Source: Brachypodius melanocephalos
Taxonomy: Eukaryota; Chordata; Aves; Passeriformes; Pycnonotidae
Length of the DNA stretch: 64,000 bases
NCBI GenBank assembly: GCA_013398615.1
Contig: VZSR01003803.1
Coordinates: 4,536,050-4,600,049, forward strand
Reading direction: 5' to 3'
Part shown: one piece after another, positions 54,073-64,000 of the stretch
Layout: every line of letters starts with the position of its first letter
Numbering within the stretch: position 1 is the first letter of the stretch
The notes under the pieces: model-generated
Seen by the model: the letters and a program-made list of their open reading frames with translations, nothing else
Databases searched by the model: none
What the model was told of the DNA's origin: nothing
Program-made: the position numbers and the translations under genes

Positions 54073-57000
54073 AGCTTCAAAAATCCTAATATTTTTGCAA
54101 GGTTTTGGATGGAGAATATTAGGGGTGAATCCAAATTAAAAATGGAACATAAAGGAAAGCAAAGAGAAAGTGGAGAGGTTAATGTATTTATGGTTTCCCA
54201 TAAAGCTACTGTGTGGCTTTGTGACTTGAGATCTTCCTACACATTTGGAAAAGAAGCAAAATAATTCTCCACTTAACAAAACAAGATGGAAGAATTTGTG
54301 GGGGAACAAAAAAGTATCCATTAGTAGGTGGAGTTTTTCTTGCAAGCCCATTATATTCCAGTGAAAGGTACTCTCGCCACACTCCGAATGTCTTTTTATA
54401 ACCTGCTCAGTTGAATGGTCAGCCCAGAGCAACTCCAGGATCAGACAATGAATGAAAATATAAATCTTATCCTAGTCTATTTTCTTGCATAGCATTGCAA
54501 GAAAAATTAATTTCATGAGCCTCCTTTAGTTTCAGATGTAGCTCATTCCCCTTAGAGCACTCTGAACCATCTGTTCTTCTCAAAATCTTGCCTGTTGTCT
54601 TTTCCCCCCACAAAAGATGTACAAAAAGGTCCCCAATACAATCTGCTTGTATGAGATCTGGGTTTGTACTGGTGTCACATCCATCCCAGGCCAGTGCCTT
54701 ACATTGTTGCCTACAGAACCAACCAACAACCCCAGTTTCTGACCAACAGTTAAATATTCACAGACAACAGAAACAAACAGTCAAAACCAAGAGGGCACAC
54801 AGTGCATCAAGGTCCTGGAAGACAGAGCTTTAACTTCCTACAGGAACTCAGGTCATCACTGGACAAGGATGTCATTGTTTTTGACCCCACCTATGTCAAG
54901 AATTCTTCTTGCAAGTTCCCTGGTTTTTCTTTTGCTTTTTTCTTTTGCCTCTGCCTCAAAGCCTAGAGATTAGCCCATAGTGGAAGGAGAACATTCTTAT
55001 AAGAATGAATATTTTGTGGAACACTGTCACTTCACAACTTCCCACACCCTACACAGGATTCTTACTGCATGGCAGAAACATAAAACATTGCTCTACAGAC
55101 TTAGGGTGACTCAAAGCCTAACAAAAGCCCTCAGTTGGCAAAATTAGTTAGTTTTTATTTGTTTGTTCTTTTGTTTTATTTTCCCTGGTTTATAGCTGAT
55201 TTTGATAAATTGGAAACAAGTCTATTGAACAACACAGGATAGTCCAGAATCCTTGGAATCTCTGAAGTGCAGAGCCAAATGTAGAGAGACTATATCTCTC
55301 CAGCTCTCCTTGTCTGATGCAGTACTTACTGGCTGGGGACATGTTAACCTATGTCTGAATAGCCACTTCTCAGCCATTACCTTGGAATCTCTGATAATAA
55401 ATTAAAATGATAGAAAAAAATCCCTACACTTTGTTTTTTCTTTCATTGTAAACACTTCATTTTTCACTGCATTTTTCACAATTAAATTGTGTAGTACTGC
55501 CATAGACATAGATTCACCCCAAATGGTCAGGTAGAATTAAGGATTTTTGTTTTCTATTGGAAAGATTTTACAGTTTAGGCTTCTAAGAGAAGTTATCTCT
55601 TTCACCTTACTCAATGGAAGTCATACACCAAATGACAACTTTCTTATAGTTATAACAATTCCCACTGCAGCTAGAAACAAGTATTTTTCACAAAGAAACA
55701 AAACAAAACAAACAAGAACTTGAAGAAAAAGCCTCAAAGCATGTTCTCTTTAGACCTTGCTTTTCTGAAGCGATAATCTGAGTTGCTCTACTCTTATGCA
55801 CAATCAGCAGTTCCTGAAGTCCTTATTCATAAAAGCATCTCAGAGGGCTAAATTTAGCACTGTTATACATAAATCCCATACAAAATTATGTACAGGCTGG
55901 ATTCTGGAGTAGTTAAGGACCAACATATTTTTGGAAAACAATGCTTATATGCTTCTAAATTTGGACACTGCTGCAGAGAGTTGACAATTTCTTGTATTTA
56001 GGACAGAAGAAGATAGCAAACATCCTATGGCACCAGATTCAGCTAGAAATAGTGGAGGTGGCATTGACTCTAATCTACTCTAAACAACTGACAAGTAGGC
56101 TTTTTCCACCAAAGGTAGTGATCAAGACAGACTTTGTACAAGCCCTTTTCTAGAATATGATTTCTCTGAGCTCCTTGAAATATTCACATTACAAACAAGG
56201 GACCTAAAAACTCCTATTTTACCCGATTAATTGTAGAGAAAATATTGATGGCTACATGGAAGTGTCTAAATTACAGAAATCTAAAAATGTTTAGGGGAAT
56301 CTCACCCTGAGGATTGTGGTCCCTTTGAGTGTCTGTCAAGAAAAGGACCAAGACAATCCATGGAAGTCCCTACAGATGAAATGTATTTGAAAAGAAGGGT
56401 GAAGAAAGTTGTCATGTATCAGAGAAAGAATTAAGAATTTCCCATCTGAAAATGCCAAAATGTAGGCTGATGTCAAAGAATAAGGGCAGAGACAAGAGCC
56501 AGAGTTGTTTCCTGTCTGCACTCCCATTTGCCCAAGGGTGAAGGGCAGATGTGTGCAACAGGACAGATTGGGAACAGAGTCTGGTGTCCTACCCATTGGA
56601 CAGACTCAGTCTCACATCTGCCTAGAAAGTCCTGGAAAGTTTCCCTGGAGGTGTTACCATGATCTCTGGTTTCACTGACACCATTTTACTTGTGTTCCTG
56701 TAGGGTTCATTCTTGGGACAACAACAGGTCATCCTTGTAATAATGCACTGAAAAGGTGGTGAATTACATTAATTGACTCCCAGCATACTCTATTTTGTTT
56801 TCAATACATCATGTTTCCTGTCTTGTTGAATAAGGGAAAATGTAAAGATCCCTTTAGGTTCTCATCAATAGCTTATCTCTCTGCTTACAAGCCCAGGATT
56901 GTTTCCTTCTGGGTGAACACACACTAATTGACTTTTCTTTTCTTCCTTTGGTATTTAAGAAAGGAAACACCGATATCACTGAGCTAAGCGAAAGGATTAC

Positions 57001-57486
57001 CTATATATTGCCCTTAGGACAGTATGCACATCAGCACATTGGCTCAGGAAGAAAAGGTGATATTTAACAAACATTGTTTTGGGAGGTTCTGTTTCAGGTA
57101 CACCCAGAGGCCACATCAGCAATTCTTAACACAGAGTTACTGAAATGAGACACAGCTTCAGGCTATATAGGTACAGAATGCATTTTAAACTGCAGTGGAA
57201 AAAACAGGTGATATAGATCTAAGATTTGTGTGCCAGCTTTCCCTTACACATTGCTGCTAGGAGTGGCCACGCAGACTGGTGTTTGCCTGGTATGTCATAA
57301 GAATGATGCATGTCTTTGTAAGTGTTTGTACTGCGGTAACAAAGCTGACATTACTTCCCATCTTTTATATATTCATAGGAGAGGCCATGAGCCTGTGCTT
57401 GGTGTGCTTCATGGACAGAAAACAGGACCCTTTTCTTTTTTTTTTGCCCTGCCGACTAAAACATCTGGCTATACCTGCACGGTATT
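54073..57486. other. Intron immediately downstream of the GRM5 exon (gene sense)
   Basis: No repeat family was recognised. The largest ORFs are 98 codons (54136-54432, minus) and 86 codons (56336-56596, minus), with no motif. Two plus-strand ORFs that enter this stretch from the exon are antisense shadows. Confidence 0.5.
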
Positions 57487-57492
57487 ACTCAC
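57487..57492 (-). other. GRM5: 5' splice donor of the GRM5 exon
   Basis: Reading on the minus strand, the exon ends in CAG and is followed by GTGAGT, a near-perfect donor. The reading frame would meet a stop just past this point, which supports the boundary. Confidence 0.9.
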
Positions 57493-57742
57493 CTGCCGAG
57501 CAGCAAAAACTCTCCAGCCAGTCCCAGGCGCCTCATGGCCATCAAGAGGCCCCTCACGGTCATGCCTTCACAGAAGCAGGCCACCACCCTTGCCTTGGGC
57601 AGGTGGCTCCGGAGCTTTCTCAGCAGCTTGTCGAAGCTCTGCTCGCCAGCATTGCTGTAGATCTTGTAGGAGTGTGCAATGCAGATCCCTTCCTTGGCCG
57701 CCATATCTTTGAAAGCTTCCATTCCACTCTCTCCGTAGTTTC
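57493..57742 (-). CDS. GRM5: Internal coding exon of metabotropic glutamate receptor 5 (ligand-binding domain)
   Basis: This exon encodes part of the extracellular Venus-flytrap domain of a class C G-protein-coupled receptor that binds synaptic glutamate and couples through Gq to phospholipase C. On the minus strand an AG acceptor precedes GA, 82 full codons follow, and AG is left before a GTGAGT donor, so Gly and Ser codons are split at the ends. The peptide opens with NYGESGMEAFKDM. Its Tyr (exon residue 2) corresponds to a glutamate-contacting Tyr (Tyr236 in rat mGluR1). Residues 25-32 read YKIYSNAG. The CFC pair (residues 55 and 57) matches a known intradomain disulfide, and EGMTVRGLLMAMRRLGLAG follows. 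MEAFKDM and the GEFLLLG end favour GRM5 over GRM1. From memory, Ala14, Arg41 and Arg44 differ from mammals. There is no stop or frameshift. The exon is visibly richer in CpG than its flanks. Family knowledge suggests it is the second coding exon. Confidence 0.94.
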
Positions 57743-57770
57743 CTAAATATGAACAGAAACAAAAATCCCT
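57743..57770 (-). other. GRM5: 3' splice acceptor and polypyrimidine tract of the GRM5 exon
   Basis: On the minus strand a T-rich tract runs into ATATTTAG directly before the first exon bases GA. The phase, with one base of a Gly codon left upstream, agrees with the conserved Gly-Asn-Tyr-Gly order of this family. Confidence 0.88.
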
Positions 57771-59766
57771 GTATTAAAATCTGCAGCAGCTTTTCTTTCT
57801 TTGGAAACATCAGATATTTTAAATGCGTTACATCTCTGCAGAGAGATCGCTGTACCAATCTTAACAATATCACTTTAACCTTTTAATTAATCAGTTTTTC
57901 AAGACAAGGTCAACAAATTTTCCTAGAAAATTCACTCCTCTTCAAGAGACTCCATCTCTGCTTAAACCTCACTACATGTGAGGATCTGGTCCACAATGCA
58001 TACAACAATGTATATACAAATGGCAATTTCTTCTGATTCACTTAAACTGACTAAATGTGGCCAAATTACCTGTGGTTTATAATTCAGTATATTAAAAAAT
58101 ATATGTTGAGAATTATTTTTAGGTGTAATATTTTAAATATACACAGATAAAGCTCATAAAATCACCTAATTCATAATGCAGTCTGAAAAACATTTTTTTT
58201 TGTTGTTTGGTTTTTTTTGTTTGTTTTGTTTTGTTTTGTTTTACTTTGAGTGAAAAGTAAAATTTATTTTCCTGCAGGAAAAACTTTTACTGGAGAATGA
58301 ATAATAAAATTGAGGATTAGCATTACAGGGATCACTAGAGCACAGATATGTAATTTTTTTTTTGTTTTCTTTTCTATTTGTTTGTTCTGCCAGTGGGAAA
58401 AACTTCACATTTTCTTTCAATACCTTCTTCCTCTATGGGGATAAACTGGTAACAGATATTAACAGACAGATTTTTTTTTCCTTTATTCTGTCTCACCACA
58501 AAAACTTTCTTCACCGCCAGGCCAACATAAAAGTCACAGTGCTTAAACAGTGGATGTACCGATACCACTGAGAGTTATCCTGACCAGGATTGTGTGTCTG
58601 GTTCCCTGTGCTCCTCCATCTGGCTGTTGAAATCTGTTTCATGTCTCATTTAAATAAGAAGGCCTCTGAGGCAGGAAATCTTTCTTAAAAGTAATGTCTC
58701 AAACCCTTGGTAATATTCCACAGAAATATAATCGGTTAATTAATTAATAAAACTGTGAGTGTAAAGTGATGATGTTGCAAGAAAATGCTGATCCTTCACT
58801 AATTTGTTAGCTTGCAAATGGAAGAATCTGTAAAGAAAAAATCTCTCTCTTAGCAGCAGAATTACAAGTGCATAGGAGCACTGACGGTGAAAATGTATGT
58901 GGAGCAGTAAGGATCAGACATGGATTTGGACTGTCGTCTGTTTTTTTTTACTTTGGACATTGGAGCCATCAGCATTCATCTTGCCTACCTGGGGAGTCAT
59001 CCCTATCTGATGCTACAGCCCAGTGGCTTTGTTACACTCAGCACTGAATATCAATGTAAAAGTGCTCAGTTTTAGGATCTTACCAACTAATAATAGCCAA
59101 AAGAGGCAAAGAACAAGAAAGCAAGAAGTAACATTATCTTTCCTTCACATCAGGAATGAATCGCTGAGACCTGGACACCACTAAATTTCCAAATTAATCC
59201 CAACCAGAATGGCAGCCTGAATGCAGGTCTCTCTACCTAAAAGGTCTTTCATTTTATTCCTTGCTGTGATTAGGCTTGATGGAAGTCACATTACCATGTA
59301 AATTGTGCCTGGACAAAATGTCATTTAAACGCAGTTGTTGCAGTGCTTCCTGAGAGTAGTAAATCAGGAGTCCAGTGCTTACCCCTGTGTTATGCCCTTA
59401 GGGCAAACTCTGTTTCCTGTGGTACATGAGCATCAAGTGATTCCCATGGGATGCTGAAACAGTTCAGCTAGAGATCAAAACCATGGTGTCTTATGAAATA
59501 TGAGTTATAGCTGCCAAAGTCAGTCTGGAAAAAAAATGGAGGTCAGTCATATTTAACTCCCAGCAGACCCAGAGGCCTTCAAAAATAAAATTAGGTCATC
59601 TGACAGGAAATAAACTACTTTGTCTAAAAGTATTCTCATTTAGGTAACTCTGGATCAACATTAAATCTTCTATTTCACTTTTCTAACAGAAAATAAAAAG
59701 AAAAATGAAACATTGTCAATCTTTGCCATAGAAGATGAAAGTTTGAGGAAAAGCTGTTTATCTCAA
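57771..59766. other. Intron upstream of the GRM5 exon (gene sense)
   Basis: Apart from the TTTTG tract, it holds only A/T-rich unassigned sequence. No further coding exon was seen. Confidence 0.5.
58192..58243. repeat. T-rich (TTTTG)n low-complexity tract
   Basis: T runs interrupted by G become regular TTTTG units toward the right end. It lies about 450 bp upstream of the GRM5 exon in gene sense, where it reads as A-rich (CAAAA)n. Confidence 0.85.
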
Positions 59767-60370
59767 TGTGCTGGTTTTTGCTGTGGTAGAGTTAATTTTC
59801 TTCACAGTGGTTAGTACGGTGCTAAGTTTTGGATTTGTGCTGAACACAGGGTTGATAATATAGAAATGTTTTTGTTGTTGTTGAGCAGGGCTTACACAGA
59901 GGCAAGGCCTTTTCTGCTTTTCATGCTCTCATGCTGGCGAGGAAGTTGGAGAAGCATGGGAAGCTGGGAGGGGGCACAGCTGGGACAGGTGACCCCAGCT
60001 GATTAAAGGGATATTCCAGATATGTCATATTCCATGTGACAGTATGCTCAGTACATAAAGTTCAGGGAAGAAGGAGAAAGGGAGGGATGTTTGGAGTGAT
60101 GCTGTTTGTCTTCCCAAATCACCATTACACGTGATGGGGCCCTGCAGCTGTCTCCTGGAGACATCTGAACACCTTGTGGGAAGCAGTGATTTAAATCCTT
60201 GTTTGCTTTGCTTGTGTGCGTGGCTTTTGCTTTACCTAATAAACTGTCTTTATCTTAAACCTCTGGTTCTTTAGCTTTTACCTTTCTGATTCTCTCCCCG
60301 ATCGTGCTGGTAGGGGAGTGAGTGAGTGACTGCCTGGTGCTTTGTTTCTGGCTGGGGTTAAATTATAACA
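59767..60370 (+). mobile_element. Solo LTR of an endogenous retrovirus, avian ERVL type
   Basis: The element begins TGTGCTGG and ends ATAACA, the canonical TG...CA termini. It closely follows a very common bird LTR that I recognise: the early AGAGTTAATTTTCTTC block, the TTGAGCAGGGCTTACACAGAG block, the GGGATATTCCA block and the terminal GGCTGGGGTTAAA block. A decayed TATA-like CATAAAG lies near 60054 and an AATAAA polyadenylation signal at 60238-60243. Flanks CTCAA (59762-59766) and CCCAA (60371-60375) look like a 5-bp target duplication with one mismatch. No internal retroviral genes adjoin it, so it is a solo LTR. It lies antisense to GRM5 in the intron upstream of the exon. Confidence 0.88.
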
Positions 60371-63300
60371 CCCAAAGACATTAAAATTCTGAAGATCTCA
60401 TCCTTTGTCAAAGAATTCTCAGTGGAAAATTCCCAGCCAGGTCTAGCTGACTTACAGAACTGCAGATCTTCTATGTTCCAAATACTGCAGTATTTGTTTG
60501 GAAGTGTTATTAGCATTCAAACTGTTATCCTGAAGCTTGGTATAAAGTTGAGAATAGGTTTAATTACAGTCCTGAAAAATAGCAGGTCTTTTAGAGAGCA
60601 CAAAGTGCATTAAGTCTTTTCCAATCAAATAGTCTGCTTGAGCACAAACACCATGGTTTCAGCAAGCATCAAGACAGGGAGATTTTATGAAACCATACAA
60701 AAAGTTATGTGTCATCCAAAATCATAGGGAAACATGTTAAACTACCAGGGGTACTTAGGAAAATGTTATGTTCTTAACATTTGGAAGAAAATAACGTCCT
60801 GACAGTCCAAATCTGAGAGCCACTGAGGTCTCCAACTGGGAAAACTACAGCCCTATGACATGAACACAAGGGAGATTTGATGAAAACAGAAAGCAGCTTT
60901 GCTTCAAGACACTCATACACCAGTGGTGCTCTTGCTTTGCTGATTAAACTCTATGCAATTAATTATTCATAGTGAATTCTCCTGTTGTGCAAGTGGTTTG
61001 ATGAGGTATGTATATCTCGTATGAGCTATACTGTGGGGATAAAGAACACTCCTTGATAGAAAAAGAAAATCTTTTCTGTTAAAATTTTTTTCACCATGTA
61101 TGAGCAAAAATTTCCTCTGAGCTCTCTTCCTTTCTGAATAAAGCATATATGTTCATCACTATATACATGTAGCATTGAAGGAATGAGAGTGGGAAAGCAT
61201 GTAAGGTACATTCTGTCATTTCCTTGAGGATGAAATGTGATGTTCACAGTGGAAGAGGATCTCCATGCTTTCTGTATGGAACTGGCCTCCTCAAGGACGT
61301 GATTCTTTGGTGTATCTATAGTAGTATTACCAAAACTGTCACAACAAGAGCAAGTTTCCACCAATGGGGCAGTTCCCACTGTTGAGCCAAGTCTATGACA
61401 CAGAAGAAAGTATATAGGGGCTTCAGGATTTGCACAAATGGATGGACTATGGTGGTGTCTTATGCAGTTTATATTTTCACCTCCAAGAGAAAATTAATTC
61501 AGAACTCCTAAGCTGGAAACTAACATTCTTCCGTGAGTCCCATGTGATGATAGTTGCCTACGTACTTGGGAAATTATCCATGTAGCTATTTTGTTTCCAC
61601 TTCTAAATTTAAAGAAAATTCTGAAGGAACTGTTCAACAGAAGGGAGGGATTGATTTACTCTTGCTTGCCTAATTCCAGTTCATCAGAAAAGACTCCTCA
61701 AAAAACACAAGCTGGAGCTCAAGTACAGTCAATTTAAATTCAGCTCCTCTTGCCCTACCAAACTCCATCTCCATTTCAGTATTTGGAAACTGGCACCTTT
61801 ATATTGCAACTGGTTCTGCTGAAAGAGGTATCACAGTCTTTTAGTTGATGTTCCTGTCCTCTTGAAACTTTGTCTTTGGTGCTGCAATCAGACCTATTAG
61901 CAGTAAATGGGTTTTGTAAATGTGTCCTCTTGGCAACCAGTGGCAGCTGGGTTCTTTTAAAATACCAGCCTGGATCCTGCATGTTGCCTACCTGAATGTC
62001 TGGCCCTAAGCCCAGTCAAAAGCTACTCCCATATGTCTCTTCATGTTTTTTAAGAAAACCAATTACATCATTGTGCTAAAGAGTTATCCCTGCTGCAGAG
62101 TTGGAATTTTGTTCAAAACTCAAGCATATGCGTCCCCACCTACAGTCTAACTATAACTGTGCTGGTTCCACTTCCCATGAATCAGTACTAGAAACTATTA
62201 AGAAGCTTAAAAAGAACAGATTGTGCTTTTTTTCCAGATGAAGCTTAATATAGTACAGCACATAATAATACTTCAATCTGATAGAAAAGGGTCAGGCAAA
62301 CTGCAGGAGGCTCTTTCTTCTCCTCCTGTCCAGCAATTGAGCCAATTAAACTACATAACCATAAACCATTAAGAGCTTATGTGCATTACATAGCAAAACA
62401 ACGTTTTAATTCTTAAAATAATTAGCAAAATGTACTGACATCTGCCATATCACCTTAAAGGTTATCAATAGGGGGTGAAAAGTCTCTACTGCCAAATGGA
62501 AGAACAAACTGTGTTTTCTCCTGCCCAGGAATTTTTGGGATATCATGTATGCCTTTTTGCGAAAAAAGAGGGGTTTTTTTTGTCAATAGCTGTACATGCA
62601 AATTGTTATCAGATAGTTCTTTTGTCTAAGGTATTTTCAGTGACCATAGATGAGAATCAACCTTTAGGAGAGATATAAGATGTAGGATTGTTTCTGGCAG
62701 GTCAGAGTGAAAATTCACAAAGGAAAAGAAGCAGAGCCTTGAGTGAAATAAAAGAAATGCATTATGTCATTCATTAGGCTGGTAATAATCTTACCTATCA
62801 CAAAGCATATTTATTTAAGCAGAAATGCTCTCATTATTTTTCTAGGCAAGGAAGAGCAAACCAGAATAATATTCTATGTTATATCTGAGCCACGGAAAAG
62901 AAGTCAAGTCAGGTTAAAATTTGCAGTATATGTTTTGCAAGAAATAAAGGAAATACAGGGTTTCATTTTCCACTAGTTTCTATTTGCACCAAAAGGTTGA
63001 ACTCTGACAGAAATATAAAAAAAAGAAGGTATAGCTTTGGTATAATTTTGAAAATGCCTGTGGGAGTAATACAGTGTATTTATGAAAGGCGACATGTTGG
63101 TTGATTAGCAGGATGATCTTCCCAAAAGTTGAGGATATGGGGGTGTTTCCCAAATGGAAACATTAGAGATGTCTTTCAGTGTTACAATTCAAATTAACCA
63201 TGGAAAAACACCAATAGTACCTGCTACCACCTGCTAGATATTTTCCACATTTTACTCTTGTGACTATGGATCTTTTAAAGTACCAAGAATAGGGGCATAA

Positions 63301-64000
63301 ACCAAGTCTTTCGAGCAGCTGGAGCAACCACATGCCACTGATACAACACGATCAAAATCACAGCCTTCTGTGTAGTTGTGTCTGCAAATAGAACATGACA
63401 ATAGGGTGTTATTTTATACTAAAGGGTACAAACCATATGAAATCAAAACACATATGCCTGAAATTCTGGAGTTGCCTATGTGTGTTAAAAAAAAGAAAAG
63501 AGAATCCAACTTCTTTTAATTTAATCCAAATACTTTGTTTAAATGATTTTTAAATGGGATTTCAGTTTCCATATTAAATATATGTGTCTAAAACAATAAT
63601 AAAAAAAGAAGTTCATTTTGAAAGCAACCCATTAAAAACAACTTAAATGAGGATAGTTCCTCCAAATATATTCTACTTAAATATTTCCAACTAGACTTTT
63701 CCTTTAATAATCACTTGGGGACTGGACTATTCTACTTCGATCATCTTGAGTGTTAGATAACAACTTCAAGACCTTTGGGCTCTTTCCTCATAAAATATTA
63801 AAAATGAAAATCTAAATTTCATGGGGAAAAAAAAATAAAAGGATAAGCATGTACACACTTTTGTATGGACAGAAGGTTTCTCCAAAGAAATTACTTCTCT
63901 GATGAAGCAGACGGGAAATGTTGGCTGGGCTTGGAGAAATCTTGTGTCTACCCTGCTCAGCAAAGGAACAGCACAGGGCAAAAATTTCATGAGGGATTAA
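60371..64000. other. Intronic sequence, nothing recognised
   Basis: The largest ORF is 117 codons on minus (61026-61379), without motifs or splice context. The preceding GRM5 coding exon, expected at higher coordinates, was not found here. Confidence 0.5.

Noticed and set aside
57230..57746. Two plus-strand ORFs of 160 and 155 codons
   Set aside because: They run antisense across the GRM5 exon, and their openness comes from the exon's composition. They resemble no known protein.
61026..61379. 117-codon minus-strand ORF in GRM5 sense
   Set aside because: No resemblance to the GRM5 first coding exon or any known domain. It looks like chance.

Overview
The window is vertebrate nuclear DNA, most likely from a bird of the Neoaves and perhaps a songbird. 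It is A/T-rich and carries many CR1 LINE 3' ends plus long terminal repeats (LTRs) of types I recognise from bird genomes. It has no bacterial gene organisation. There are no operons, RNA genes or CRISPR arrays that I can support.

The only confident protein-coding feature is one 250-bp internal exon on the minus strand at 57493-57742. It has consensus splice sites and encodes part of the extracellular glutamate-binding domain of metabotropic glutamate receptor 5 (GRM5). The rest reads as its two flanking introns. The intron downstream in the gene covers at least 1-57492 and the upstream one at least 57743-64000. Apart from that exon, the short ORFs are chance ORFs, antisense shadows of the exon, or decayed CR1 reverse transcriptase.

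Between the intronic stretches lie nine CR1 fragments: 8.0, 36.2 and 49.7 kb on plus; 19.4, 21.1, 31.9, 32.8, 41.9 and 52.7 kb on minus. There is a near-complete ERVL-type solo LTR at 59.8-60.4 kb, with a truncated relative at 42.2 kb, and a second recognised bird LTR at 24.5-25.0 kb. Three minus-strand LTR candidates were found from promoter and polyadenylation layout: 39.3-39.6 kb (good), 17.8-18.2 kb and 53.9-54.1 kb (tentative). A 45-base T tract at 4.5 kb has an AATAAA signal correctly placed on the opposite strand, as in a retroposed mRNA tail. There are several small tandem and inverted repeats and two assembly gaps (27031-27478 and 44878-45013).

I found no previously undescribed gene system. 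The most interesting points are the possible LTR group defined by shared termini and promoter layout, the poly(A) signature (unusual in birds), and a palindrome-plus-minisatellite cluster at 22.2 kb. All family assignments come from memory of the families, with no database search.
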